Positions 44,093-55,821 are shown, counted from the stretch's first letter. The stretch is DNA of 64,000 nucleotides from Zygaena filipendulae (GCA_907165275.2 OU015659.1:11884501-11948500), one strand, 5' to 3'. Numbers and translations: made by a program. Notes: generated by a model not told the origin, from the sequence alone.

Positions 44093-44670
44093 GTCCGGGA
44101 GCCCCCGTACTTGTTTTCTCAGTGACTAATAACAGGCTGAAACTTTGTAAATAGGTTTAGTTCGACAAGACGCAAAAGCTTTTCCCCTGAGAAAATTCTC
44201 GAAACGGGTAGCTAATGAAGTGAGCAGGTGACAAACGTTTCGCTTTGGTGGGGTGTCGAAATTGAATGAGTAACAGTAAAATTTATTAGTGAAATGTTAA
44301 GATAATTGGATGATAAACACCGAAAAATAATTGTCCTCCAAAATGGTTGGTTTGACTGGAGAGTCCTCCATTCCGAATATGTGCAAATGACGAGGACATA
44401 GAAAATTATTAATAACAGACTGAATTTTTGTATGCAGCTTAGTAAATATTTGTATCAGCTTAGTAGATGAAATGGCCACATAGTCCTACAAATTTAGTGG
44501 TGCGTTCTACCAGTCCTACGTTTCGAAGTTTTTGATTTCAAGGAAGATTTTTAGCTACCCGTTTAGAGGATTTTCCAGGAAAAGCTTTTGCGCCTCATCG
44601 AATTGAACTTACTCACGAAGTTTCAGCCTGTTAATAGTCACTGAGAAAATAAGTACGAGGGCTCGCGGAC
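44093..44670. mobile_element. Large imperfect foldback element
   Basis: The left arm 44093-44216 (GTCCGGGAGCCCCCGTACTT, TTCTCAGTGAC, GACGCAAAAGCTTTTCC, GGGTAGCTA) is matched in reverse by 44540-44670 (TAGCTACCC, GGAAAAGCTTTTGCGCCTCA, GTCACTGAGAAAATAAGTAC). The centre is unrelated, non-coding. Confidence 0.65.
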
Positions 44671-44829
44671 CATAATTTTTCAAGCACGTAATAAAACGTG
44701 TCGCATTTTATGTGTGCAAAAAAATTTCATTTCGCTTCTCAAGCTCGTAAAGTTTTTGTGTACAATGGATGTACTTACTGTATGTAATAAGTGGACTTTT
44801 AAATTCACATTTATTTGCGATTGATATTA

Positions 44830-44960
44830 CACAGATAGTATTCAATTCAATTCATTTAATCGCAAGAATATGGTACAACGAGAGGTCAGTTTATATGAAA
44901 TATTTGACCACATATTCGCCGTATTGGCGTATTTCAAAGTAAAGGTCCAATAAGACGTAA
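44830..44960 (-). repeat. Probable LINE 3' end
   Basis: TTCAATTCAATTCATTTAAT then CGCAAGAATATGGTACAA reads, on the minus strand, as a retroelement 3' end with an (AATTG)n tail. 44965-45280 is unassigned. Confidence 0.4.
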
Positions 44961-45282
44961 TGTTATTAAGTTCTATGTAGATATATTTTGTATTTTAAAA
45001 GCAGGAACTCCTTAGTCCTTACATCTTCCATAAACTCGATTATATCAAAGCGCTACCAAGTAAATACTTCCTAGCCATTTTTTTTTGTCCCATTGGTTAT
45101 TTGGTTATTACGAATATAAAGCGAGGTAGCAAGCTTACCTACGGAAGATAATCATCTTTGGGATACTCCTGCCTTCCCCATAATTTGATTAAGGCAGGAG
45201 ATTTACGAAAAAATGATTTTATTCGCCTCCACTTTACGTCGTCACAATTTATAATATACTTACGTACCTATAAAATATCAAT

Positions 45283-45572
45283 CAATAATAATAAATGAAT
45301 AAATAATAATAATCCATTTCACAACACACAGATCTACTTGATCCCACAGTAAGCTATGAGCTTGAATCGTGAAAACCAAGCAAACGTGGTATATACTACA
45401 TATTATTACATATATATTATACTATAGATATTTATATATATATATATACACGCCCAGACTGGAAAATGGAGCCCTGTGTTCATCACATAAAGTCCACCCC
45501 ACAGGAAATCGAACCCGGAACCTCTTGGTTAGCGGGTAGGCATGGTGACCTACTGCGCCAATCGGGTCGGGC
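45283..45572 (-). mobile_element. tRNA-derived SINE
   Basis: Minus strand: CGACCCGATTGGCGCAGTAG (A box), GAGGTTCCGGGTTCGATTTC (B box), (TTA)n tail at 45283-45312. A (TA)n stretch lies mid-body near 45432. Confidence 0.83.
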
Positions 45573-45671
45573 GTTTATTTGTTCGTATTTTTACTAGACT
45601 ACCTAGCAGTGGCGAAGGGTGAAATATTGAGAGGGGGAAGCCGGAAATCTACTTTAATTTCAACTTATTAA

Positions 45672-46045
45672 ACTATTAACTGTTCCCCGCGGTTTCACCT
45701 GCGATAAGTTCGGAGTTCCCGCGGGAATTCCGGTATAAAAGTCCTTCCCTGTATTCCTGACAACGTTCTCATTTACGGTAGAGAGAGATGTTGCGTCTGA
45801 AGGGAAGCCGGTGGGAATCGGCTTCTATGGTACCTTCGCCACTGCTACCTTGTTGTTCATCCGATCAAGTTACTGCTTGTTCCCGCGGGAATACCGAAAT
45901 ACAGGCGGGTGAATCCACGGGCGAAGCAGCTATTTGGTATACCTGTGTGGCTGTTACGAGAGACGATCTTCAAATACGAGAGAAGTACCTGATATACCTA
46001 GTTTCTGCGGGAATTACGAAACCCGCGGTGAAACCGCTGGCACAG
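45672..46045. repeat. Composite of Helitron-like pieces
   Basis: Reverse piece 45680-45760 (CTGTTCCCCGCGGTTTCACC), then forward pieces near 45880-45935 and 46000-46043 ending GGCACAGCTAG and T. 46050-46330 holds a weak inverted repeat and no exon I can support. Confidence 0.5.
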
Positions 46046-46330
46046 CTAGTATAGAATCACAAAAATAATATTCTAATGTGAAGTAGTTGACTTATACAAT
46101 ACATTCAAACAAGCGCGCGTCTTCAGTGACTAATTGAAGCATGATATCGCAATTCGCAGGTCTTCTTTGGCCTTGTTTTCCACTCAACTTCGTCTCTTTA
46201 TAAAGTAATATAGGTATTAAAATGAAGAAAAATAGACGTACTTAGTACGTAGTGAGTATACAAGGCTAGACGAAGAGGGAATACCAAGTTGAAAGGGTGT
46301 TAAAGTGGCCAGAAAAATGAATAATCTATC

Positions 46331-46560
46331 TTCTATACTATAATAAAAGAGTAGAATCTGCGATTCTGTACATTGAATATTTTAAACAAAAGTTGACAGG
46401 GGGCGATAAGGAAGAGTAACCAACTACAAAAAAGTTTTAAAATTCTTTTCTGTCTGTCTGTCTGTCTGTCTGTTCGGGATAATCTCCGAATCTACTGAAC
46501 GGATTGTCATGCGATTTTCACCAATGGATAGAATGTTTCATGAGGAAGGTTTAGTTACAT
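46331..46560 (+). repeat. Helitron-like variant EE, 3' truncated
   Basis: TCTATACTATAATAAAAGAG, AAAAGTTGACAGGGGGCGAT, (TCTG)n at 46450. Same 5' end as 43023. Confidence 0.7.
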
Positions 46561-46734
46561 AATTTGTCAAGCTTTTGTGTAAATTGGTTGAAAATTGAAA
46601 TATAATGCTACTGCTCCACCTGCGTGTTAACACGAAAGTTAGTGCGCTAAATAGGATATTACCAGCTGGTCCTGAACTAAGCAGAGCTGGTACTATGGCT
46701 ATACCAGACTACTGATATTATAAAAAAAAAAACT

Positions 46735-46919
46735 TATTATAAACGGGAATGTGAGTTTGTCTGTTTGTTACGTTTTATGTCATAACGGCTCAAATGATCA
46801 TTATTTAATTTTGCATACACGTTGTCGGGGGCACAAAGAATGATTCTGATTCTGAGATTCTGATTGATTCTGAGCAAAATACTTTCCAGTTTTCAGTTAA
46901 TTCATTGATACGGTGTATA
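46735..46919 (+). repeat. Helitron-like 5' piece and family X fragment
   Basis: 46735-46845 carries ACGTTGTCGGGGGCACAAAG. 46858-46919 ends with TTTTCAGTTAATTCATTGAT and ACGGTGTATA, the right TIR of family X. 46920-47260 is unassigned. Confidence 0.55.
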
Positions 46920-47337
46920 AAGAAGGTACGTAGATGTACTATATATTGCAAAAACTCCTTAAAATGGCGGTGTCGAGTTTGGAATATTTTTTATTTCATA
47001 TGGCATGCTTAATGCCAATTCATCCACCGGTAGGTACTTTTTAAGTGCTTGCAATGCAATATCTAAAATCTAAAATGAAGTAAGATTAGGTAATTTCTTA
47101 GAAGAAAGCAAAATTGGTTAGTTATTGCTTTGGTCACGATATACCTATAGAACGATATAGTTGCATAAATTATTCATTATTACCTATAATAATGCACACT
47201 GAGCGTGCATTTGAAAGCGCAAGGGTTATAAATTTAAATCCCAGTTTGAGCGCACATTTGCATAATTGGGTATATACCAGGATATGAAAATCGAAATTGT
47301 AATTAGTCCGTCAGTTAGAAAATGAATTAACCAAAAA

Positions 47338-47913
47338 AATTAAAACCGACTTCCAAAAACACAAAAATAAAAAACTAAAAATAAAAAGCTGAAAAATAAC
47401 AACATACCGATTTAATCCAAAAGACAAAAACACGTAATATTATTATTGGTTTGTGCTACCACTAATCAGTTTGAATTCGGTGACAAGCCCGCTGGTGTCT
47501 GCCCACTTGGGTTGTCCTGTTATAATAATATTACGTGTGTGAATGAATCGGAATCTGTGAAATACCTATTATTTAGCAGTTCTGATGACCATCTGTGGTC
47601 TTCATCATCAGTTCCACTTCTTCAAATTTTAGTTTCCGAAAGCAAATAAACGATTTACTATGAAAAATACCCAAATCGCTATAGGTGTGCCTATAATTTT
47701 TGAAGTGTTCCCTCGATTTCTCCAAGATCCCATCATCAGATCTGGACTTGGTGACAATGGGACCTAATTGGGAGTATACCCTTTCAAACAAAAAAAGAAT
47801 TTTTCAAATCGCTCCAACCGTCTTCGAGTAATCGGTGAACATACATAAAAAAAAAAAAAAAACATACATACAATCGAACATAGAACCTCCTCCTTTTTGG
47901 AAGTCGGTTAAAA
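47338..47913. mobile_element. Nested TIR element with ACCGACTTCC ends
   Basis: TTAAAACCGACTTCCAAAAA left, TTTTTGGAAGTCGGTTAA right. A poly(A) run is near 47850 and ORFs inside are short and unconvincing. This TIR is common in lepidopteran genomes. Confidence 0.72.
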
Positions 47914-48230
47914 AATAATATGCACGTTTTTTAGCTTTTTAATAATGAAATTAAGTATAGATAAAGCACATTAAAGTTTTGGTTGGGGGACTCGTGACGT
48001 CATTATACAGTAAAAGCCCCGTATAAACTGCAGCGGGTTGTGACGTCACGCGAAATTTCAATTCAATGTATTTCCGTACGTAAAAAAAGAAAAATTACTA
48101 ACTGTCCAATATTTTTTAATAATCTACACGACGCGATGCGACGGACTAAAAAAAAAATTGTCAAGTAGCCAATTATAAAAGCAAAAAATACGTGTCTATT
48201 ATTTTTTTATTTTCTAACTGACGGACTAAT

Positions 48231-48475
48231 TGGACATAGATAAGCAATAGATAGATAATGTGTTAACCCACATTGGAGAAATTTTGAATAAATCGTGTTT
48301 TAAAATCATATCGTCATTTTGTTTCAGCATTTTTTTATGTATAAATGTTTTTTGGTATTTAAACAATGTAATAAGGTAAACACATAATTAAAAAACGTTC
48401 TATAACTCTCAATAAAGCGTTTTAAATCAATAACCTAATATTGTGGGTTAACATGTCATTGCTTATTAGCGTCCA
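48231..48475 (+). mobile_element. MITE-B copy nested in the MITE-A relative
   Basis: TGGACATAGATAAGCAATAG to TTGCTTATTAGCGTCCA. It interrupts ACTAATTAGAATTT of the host element, leaving AT repeated on both sides. Confidence 0.86.
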
Positions 48476-48775
48476 ATTAGAATTTCGATTTTCACACTCC
48501 GGAAAATACCAAATTGTTGTTAGTTTGTCGAAATAGACTTTTCTAACGATTTATTTGCCATTTCTGTGCTTCAGCTGTCATAGCAGCAGCATAAAGTACA
48601 AACCACTTGTATTGAGACGGTCGGCAAACCGTGGAATATTCCTTTACAAATCACCGACACAAGCACAATAAGGGTACGTAAGAATCACACGAGGGAAAAA
48701 ATAATGATTTCGACCTACAAGGGGCACCCAACAATCATTCATTAGACGGAGTCTCAGCTGCGAATATTCTTAGTA

Positions 48776-48973
48776 ATCCTACTAATATTATAAATGTGAA
48801 AGTGTGGATGTTTGGATGTTTGTTACTCAATCACGCAAAAACGGCTGAACGGATTTGGATGAAATTTGGCATGCACGTTGACAGAGGTACACAGAAGGAC
48901 ATAGGGTACTTTTTATCTCGGAATTCCCGCGGGAACTCCAAAATTAACGCGGGTGAAACCGCAGGGAACAGCT
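48776..48973 (+). repeat. Helitron-like copy, near full length
   Basis: ATCCTACTAATATTATAAAT, ATGCACGTTGACAGAGGTAC, GGAATTCCCGCGGGAACTCC, GCGGGTGAAACCGCAGGGAA, CAGCTGG. A good reference copy. Confidence 0.78.
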
Positions 48974-49396
48974 GGTAGGTAGTACATAATATTTTGATGT
49001 GTGATTTATCGGACCTGTTTGGCCTGAAAGCGCGCTTTTCCACACCTCGCGGATATTGTGAGGGACTGGGAACAAGTCAGTCTAAAACGAGATACGGAGA
49101 GAGACTCTCGCCTCCACGCCCGCCCGTTACTGTCCAGAATTCGAACGCGATAACGGCAGTCGTACAACGAAAATAATTATCTAATTCAGAAATTAAAATT
49201 CCGTTTGCGATTAAAAATAAACTTTAATTTTATTTTGTGAATTTTCTTTTCCTTTTTGTTTTTAAGTTGGATTTTCTCAACATTGTTCTTTGATATTTTT
49301 TTTAAAAACCTACCTATTGCAAGCGCGCCGGTAACTTTTCCAAAGTGAACTCTTCAAAAGTAACTCAATTACAATAAATCGTGTTTCGTTTTGATT

Positions 49397-49581
49397 CAGT
49401 GTTAGTGAAATAAAGTAGGCACATAGATTTAGTTTGTGATTAAGTGAAAATTAAGCAGTTAATTAGAGCGATAACAGCTTGTTTTTATTAGTTTTTTTTA
49501 TTAAGTTGTAGAATTATGTTTCGTGTTAGAAGACTATAAATTATTTATGGAGAGGCGACGCTCAGCTAGGATGTGAAGCAA
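49397..49581 (+). promoter_or_regulatory. Possible promoter and non-coding leader exon
   Basis: TCAGT at 49396-49400 fits an arthropod initiator; GAAGCAA|GTAAGT at 49575-49587 is a consensus donor. Within it are two short upstream ORFs, one reading MERRRSARM then stop. A GC-richer block lies at 49020-49150. If real, a plus-strand gene starts here with coding exons further right, perhaps beyond the window. 49600-50790 shows no supported exon. Confidence 0.33.
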
Positions 49582-50796
49582 GTAAGTACTAATTTTATTA
49601 TTACTAAAAATAATAATTGTATTTTGTATTCAAGTGGAAATATTTTAATTTGAATATTTGCATAAATTATTATTTATGATCAATAACATTCAACCAATAC
49701 ATTTTGCTCAAATTTACACGGTTATAAAAACATGTCAATATTAAAATAGATTTTTTTTTAGTAAAACATAAATACCTACTTTTACTGATTCTAGTAATTA
49801 ATATCGGTGAATCTTGTAGAAATTTTACATAATTACGTTTCTACTCAATTAATATGCTTTCGTTAACGGTTCACAAAAAAAAGATATCTATACTATTATA
49901 TCTATACCTCCTAAAGTCCTAACCGCACCTAAATTACCTACTATCTTTTCAGGTCCTAAGCAATCACTTTTTACGCAAAAAACGTCTGGCGTTTTCACTT
50001 TTCAATGATAATTGATTTTTTCCTCAAAAACATATGAAACGATAATAAAGAACGTAAAACAAGATAAAGTATAAAAACTTAATTATCCAAGGGTCATAAG
50101 GTTTACTTACTAATTTGGTAGGTCCCTATGGCAACAGAGTTTACCCACTCAACTTAGTACCTAGCTACATTAGCGTATGTACTAAGTATATATATTATAT
50201 ATACCACAGAGCAAATAAATTAACTAGAGAGGACATGTAGGCAAGGCAGGCGTGCCACCGTTGCAAAGGAAGTTAAAGCAAATGCTCTTACTTGCCCAAA
50301 ACTTCTGATGCTGCCATCCCGAGTATATTTACCTCAATATTATCAAAACTGTGAATTTTTTAACTGTGACTAATATAAGTAAAATATAACCAAAAAGCGT
50401 TTAATACATTTCTTTACGTTAATGAATTTTTAAGTGCGTGATGAATAGTTTTGTGTGTGAAAATCACCCGGCGACACTGACTTTCATCTGTTTTCAAGTT
50501 GATATCGCGGCCTTCTATCTGTTATTTTCTGTTCTGTGATATATATACCTACGTACGCTACTACCTCGATGATTTCGTAACAAGTTCCGACGACTTTTTC
50601 ATCGAGTAAAAAAAAATTCTCCAGGACGCAGAACTTTCAGGCACTTCCAAAGTAGGTAATATTATTAGATACAAATTACTTTAGCTACCTATCAATAAAA
50701 TGTCTACCATATTTCCATAATATAATAATACGAAATTCAGGGTAACACAACTTTGTGTAGTGAACCTACTTTTGCTTTGTTACGAGTGAGATACTT

Positions 50797-51110
50797 GCTA
50801 GCTTTCCTCGCGGTTTCACCCGCCTTAACTACGGAGATCACGCGGGAATTCTGAGATAAAAGTTACTTTTCTGCACCTTTGACTACATGTAGTATGCAAA
50901 ATTTAATGAAGTTTTACCCGTTTTAACTTCGGAGTTCTCGCGCGAGTTTCGTTATAAAAAGTACTCTATGTCCTTTTCTGTACGCCTGACAACGTGTATG
51001 CAAAATTCTATAACGATCGGTTGAGCCGTTGAGGTGTGAAAGTGTAACAAACAAACAAATAAACAAACAAACAACCTCACTTTCGCATTTATAATAATAG
51101 GCATATCAAA
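50797..51110 (-). repeat. Two Helitron-like copies in tandem
   Basis: CTAGCTTTCCTCGCGGTTTC, then TTCGGAGTTCTCGCGCGAGT, and an (AAAC)n run near 51050 before ATTTATAATAATAGGC. Confidence 0.7.
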
Positions 51111-51132
51111 GAGTTCCCGAGAGACTCTAGAA

Positions 51133-51346
51133 ATTAATAATAATAATCCACTTCACAACACACAGATCTACTTGATCCTATACTAAGCTATAAGTTTGTT
51201 TCGTGGAAACCAAGCAAACGTGGTATATACTGACTGAAAAATGGAACCCTGTGTTCATCACACAAAGTCTACCTCCACCGGGAATCAAACCCGGAACCTC
51301 TTGATTAGCGGGCAGGCATGGTGACCTACTGCGCCAATCGGGTCAT
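51133..51346 (-). mobile_element. tRNA-derived SINE, internally shortened
   Basis: Minus strand: GACCCGATTGGCGCAGTAGG, GGTTCCGGGTTTGATTCCCG, tail (TTA)n at the left. The (TA)-rich centre is missing. 51350-51590 is unassigned. Confidence 0.8.
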
Positions 51347-51595
51347 CAATTCAAATAATTTTGTGTGTACAAGTTGTGTTTAAAGTTCAGTCGACCCCAA
51401 AACAAATTACGAAGTTTGTATCAGATATTGAAAATAACCTGCGAAGGTAGGTACGTGATGAGAATCGGCAGTTGTTATCAGTACCTACCGAAGTTTCGTC
51501 GTGAGTCGTGGCTAGTGCCAAATTGACTCAATTGAATTTAGTTCTGTCGGGTTTATCTACTTATGTTTTACGGTTTATGGCAACCTTCGACATTA

Positions 51596-52059
51596 AGGGC
51601 CCCACACACTAACAGGCCGCCTGCAGTCTTTGGTCCTATCGGTTGGCCTGCCGTTCATGGTCTGCATAGCCCACACATTAAGGGCCCCACACACTAACAG
51701 TCCGCCTGAAGTCTCTAGTCTTATCGGTTGGCCTGCCGTTCATGGTCTGCATAGCCCACACATTATAGCGATTATTGCCTGCCGGAAATGGTAGACTACC
51801 GGTTTTGAGTGTACACACTGGCAGGCGGCAATCGACAGTTTCACCCGCGCCAGCAGCGGCCTGAATAGCGACTCGGGTGGTGATCACGGACTGTCCGGCC
51901 GATACCTGTCGACGCAGGCCTGTTACGGCAAGGAGCCACACACGCTAGGTTCGGATTGCCCGTCGATCCAAAACCTTGAAGGGAACTGTGAGTCTGTGAT
52001 CTATTGAGATAAACTGACAGGCTGATATCCGCCGGCGGACTGTTAATGTGTTGGGCCTT
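51596..52059. mobile_element. TIR element with a duplicated left end
   Basis: AGGGCCCCACACACTAACAG at the left, CTGTTAATGTGTTGGGCCTT at the right, TTA on both sides (51593-51595, 52060-52062), as in Harbinger-like elements. The first 85 bp are repeated directly (51596-51680 and 51681-51765). Confidence 0.65.
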
Positions 52060-52256
52060 TTACGATGCTAACTTAACACAGACATAGATATGAGTAGATA
52101 ACACAAGGTTCAATGAAGGCAACTTCGAGGAATCATTGAAGACGTGACCCCTAGGAAGCAATGCTCAATTTGTCTCGGTCTTACGGAGTTAGCCAAGTTG
52201 ACCTTCTACAATCGTTAACGCATAGAAAACTTATGTAACGAATCGTGACGTCACTT

Positions 52257-52322
52257 GGTCAGCCAATAAAAACTCTAGTTTTCAAGTTGTCACGCAAAAC
52301 TAAAGTTTTGATTGGCTGACCA
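52257..52322. repeat. Inverted repeat
   Basis: TGGTCAGCCAATAAAAACTC on the left is matched by GTTTTGATTGGCTGACCA on the right. 52065-52250 is unassigned. Confidence 0.6.
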
Positions 52323-52404
52323 GGTTTCCTTCAACCGCAGCTTTTCCTTCTTCCATTCTAAAATAATGATGATTGTTTGGACTAACTTCCTTATCTTTTT
52401 TATA

Positions 52405-53140
52405 AATAAAAAATAATGTTTGTTTGTCCTCTATGCGTTTCGAAGCCATTAGTCCGATTGTGATGAAACTTTGGCGGGTTGTTCTACCTGCGTCCGCAAA
52501 GGTTTCTGATCTCAAAACTCACGCGGGTGAAACCGCGGGGCACAGCTAGTATATTATAAAACAAAGTCCTCCGTCGCATCTGCCTGTATATCTGTCTGTT
52601 CGCGATAAACTGAAAAACTACTGAACGGATTTTTATTAAAAGGAGTATAAATACTCATGTCATAGGGTAAAATATGTGATATTTTTTGATAATAATAATA
52701 ATAGAACGGGTGGTAGAGGCTGCTAAAATTTTTACTAATATTAGAACTACATGCGAAAGTGAGTTTGTTTGTTTGATTGTTACGCTTTCACGCCTTAACG
52801 GCTCAACCGAGCATCATGAAATTTTGCATGCACGTTGTCAGGGATACAGAGAAGGGCATAAGTTACTTTTATCCCGGAATTCCCGCGAGAACTCCAAAAT
52901 TATCGCGGGTCAAACCGCGGGGAACAGCTAGTCTATTCTAATATTATAAAGAGGAAAGATTAGATTTTTTGTTTGTTTGTTTGTTACGATTTAACACAAA
53001 AACCACTGGACCGATTTCAAAAATTCTTTCACCATTAGAAAGCTACATTATCCCTGAGTAACATAGGCTATATTGTAAACCGGAATTCCCGCGGGAATTT
53101 CAAAATTATCGCGGATCAAATCGCTTGGAACAGCTAGTAT
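52405..53140 (+). repeat. Three consecutive Helitron-like copies
   Basis: 52405-52547 ends GAAACCGCGGGGCACAGCTAG; 52730-52932 ends GTCAAACCGCGGGGAACAGC, TAG; 52935-53137 starts TCTATTCTAATATTATAAAG and ends TTGGAACAGCTAG. Each is followed by T. Confidence 0.75.
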
Positions 53141-53507
53141 AATATAAATACGATGTTTACGAAATCTAGTTTTAATCATCGCAATCCATCCCAAGTGAAT
53201 GAACTCATTAGAAAAGATTGTATAAAACCACAGAAACAAAACGGAGGAGTCCCACAGGTGCGCGCTCACTGAAAGTAATAGAATGAGACATAAATTTGTA
53301 GAAGCGAGAGCGGGAAAACGACACGGCGGGAAATAAAAAATGGAAGGTATCCATTCTCCTGAAGCCGAGACGGTTTTTCTTTATTTACACAAAACCATTT
53401 TGCTATTCACCCCCTTGGTTTAAGACGCAGTGACGTGCGAGACGCGTTCTTGATGAAGTTAGTTCGTGTGGGAAACGAAAACGGAACTCACGACTCTATT
53501 TCGTATA

Positions 53508-54295
53508 TCGAATTGGCTACTTGACAAATTTTTTTTTAGTCCCTCGTGTAGGTTAGTAAAAAATATTGGACACGTATTTTTTTTACGTAATCAAAAAATA
53601 ACGGCGATATATTTTTTTTTAGGTTTAAGAATCCTTTATTCTCAAAAGAAATTTTGCAACTTCACTTACATGAGAACACAAACAAAAACAAAACAAAACT
53701 TCACTTCGTCTCACCACATCCGAAATATATGCGGGATGCTTCCGATAACAATATTATATAGCCAAGAAGAATTTAGCGGGTAGCAATCCCGCACACACCA
53801 GAGCGCACGAGAACGAAGAAAAGTATATAACACTATTATAACGCGCAACGAGCTCCCAGCACTTAACAACTTAAAACACAGAGGTAGGTAGGTAGAAAAA
53901 ATTCTGTGTTTTGTACAATCACTAACAGAGGTGAAATATAATTTTTACTATTGTTACCAAAAACACAACCACCAATATGCTAATTTGATGACTGAATAAA
54001 AATAAACTATTGCTATTTTAATATTAAGTAAAATTAATCTATTTAAAAAGTAAACAATAAAACAAAAACACAAAAATAAAACAAAAATTAAATAATAATG
54101 GCTAGTCATTTTGGTATTTTTCTATGATATAAGATTTTAATTTTTTCTTCACAGAGGCCATTGTTTTTGCTTCTTTCGTTATATATTGAGTTGAAACGCG
54201 TGACGTCACAACCCGGTGCAGTTTGTATGGGGCTTCTACTGAATATTGACGTCACGGGTCCCCCACCCTAAACTTTAATGCAGACACTAATTTAA
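53508..54295 (-). mobile_element. MITE-A copy split by a retroelement
   Basis: Reverse copy: GGCTACTTGACAAATTTTTT, TAATCAAAAAATAACGGCG, [insert], TTGAAACGCGTGACGTCACA, CTAAACTTTAATGC. Host sequence resumes exactly across the insert. Confidence 0.78.
53612..54180 (-). mobile_element. 5'-truncated retroelement nested in MITE-A
   Basis: Flanked by ATATA (53607-53611, 54181-54185). On the minus strand the 3' end reads AATAAAGGATTCTTAAACCT followed by poly(A). No long ORF. Non-LTR retrotransposon or retroposed RNA. Confidence 0.65.
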
Positions 54296-54322
54296 ACAAA
54301 ATTAAAGTGATGATGTAAAAGT

Positions 54323-54891
54323 GATCCCATCAAAAACAAACTTGTAAAAAAGTCCAAGTCTCGCAACTCACTTCTTCTACAGTAAAAAGTTGTGAGATCA
54401 ATGTAATACCAAGTCGGTTAATTTATTCAGTGCCTACTTAAGGGTCCTTCTGTCTAAAGTTATCATGTTATAAGCTAATCTAATAACATTTTATAGTGAC
54501 CATATCAAATTTAAAAACCTTTTATGTTTTAAATAAATTGATTGGCTTGGCGATCACGTGAAAACACAATATATCTCACATGTAATACATAATTATGGTT
54601 CTAAACAATCTAATTTAATTATAATATGTATTACTTGTGAGATACATTGTGTTTTCACGTGATCGCCAAGCCAATCAATCTATTTAAAACAAAAGGTTTT
54701 TAAATTTGATATGGTCACTATAAAATGTTATTAGATTAGCTTATAACATGATAACTTTAGACAGAAGGACCCTTAAGTAGGCACTGAATAAATTAACCGA
54801 CTTGGTATTACATTGATCTCACAACTTTTTACTGTAGAAGAAGTGAGTTGCGAGACTTGGACTTTTTTACAAGTTTGTTTTTGATGGGATC
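54323..54891. repeat. Near-perfect 569-bp inverted repeat
   Basis: Two arms of about 270 nt (54323-54593, 54621-54891) are reverse complements with only a handful of differences: start GATCCCATCAAAAACAAACT, end AGTTTGTTTTTGATGGGATC. The loop is about 27 nt. No target duplication, no ORF and no similarity to other elements in the window are visible. Either a young foldback element or a long hairpin RNA source. Confidence 0.88.
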
Positions 54892-55139
54892 TCATTTCTT
54901 TTTGTAAATGGTCTTCCTCCTTTGAGCAATTTAGTCTACTTTAATAACTTGAAAGATTTTGGTACAACTTTATAATATATATAAACACATGCCCCATTCT
55001 TGCTTTTTCGTTCCGTTGACCATTGTACCTTTGAACATAATTATGTTTAGGTAACTATGTATCTATACTTTATATCTAGGTAGGTAACTATAGCTACACT
55101 TATTATTATTATTTATTAATATCTGGGCAACGGCTTAAA

Positions 55140-55570
55140 TAGCTGTTCCCCGCGGTTTAACCCACGTTAATTCCGGAGATCCCGCGGGTATTCTGAGATA
55201 AAAGTACTACCCTATGACCTTTCCTGTACCCTTGACAACGTGTAGTATGCAATAATTAATTCACCCGCGTTGATATCAGAGTTCGCGCGGGAATTCCAGA
55301 AATGAATCCTAGCTAGATCGATTTATGGCCCCCGAAATCCCCTGTATACAAAATTTCATGAAAATCGTTGGAGCATTCAGATTAGGGTAATTTTATCTCG
55401 GAATTCCCGAAGGATCTCCGAAATTAACGCTGGTGAAATCTCATGAAATTTTGCATGCACGTTGTCAGGGGTAAAGAAAACCTAGGGATATAGGGTACTA
55501 ACTACTTTGCATCTCTGAATTCCCGCAGGATCTCCGAAATTAACGCGGGTAAAACCGCGGGGAACAGCTA
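55140..55570. repeat. Helitron-like pieces, both orientations
   Basis: Reverse: AGCTGTTCCCCGCGGTTTAA at 55140 and a second hairpin end near 55265. Forward: AATTTTGCATGCACGTTGTC at 55446 to GGTAAAACCGCGGGGAACAG, CTAG. 54895-55135 is unassigned. Confidence 0.7.
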
Positions 55571-55574
55571 GTCT

Positions 55575-55685
55575 CATATATTTATATGGGATTACAAAGT
55601 TATTTGTGCAGTTGGTACATATAACTGCATATATAACTTTGTAATTCCATACATTTATATGGGATTACAAAGTTATTTATGCACT
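55575..55685. repeat. Inverted and direct repeat around TGGGATTACAAAGTTATT
   Basis: TTATATGGGATTACAAAGTT occurs at 55582 and 55654 in direct orientation, and inverted as ATAACTTTGTAATTCCATAC at 55632. Confidence 0.65.
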
Positions 55686-55821
55686 TACTGTATCTAGAAA
55701 ACTGGACCGAAATTGCTAAATATTTTAATTTTTCCTTGATTTATATAATAAACACTAATTGTATTCTAAATTTCAAACTTCTATGTCTGCTAGAAGTGCC
55801 TTAGAATTTTGATGATCGGTC

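Larger units (their letters stand above)
47264..48516. mobile_element. Long-TIR MITE-A relative with two nested elements
   Basis: The ends are inverted: TTGGGTATATACCAGGATAT, GAAAATCGAAATT at the left and AATTTCGATTTTCACACTCC, GGAAAATACCAAATT at the right. MITE-A sequence with GTGACGTCATT and GTGACGTCACGCG lies at 47920-48180. Two later insertions sit at 47338-47913 and 48231-48475. Confidence 0.7.

Noticed and set aside
47446..47791. Short ORFs on both strands
   Set aside because: They lie entirely within the nested ACCGACTTCC-ended TIR element.
50260..50315. Minus-strand ATGGCAGCATCAGAAGTTTT followed by a GTAAGA donor as a gene start
   Set aside because: Only nine codons, no promoter-like context and no matching next exon; may be chance.
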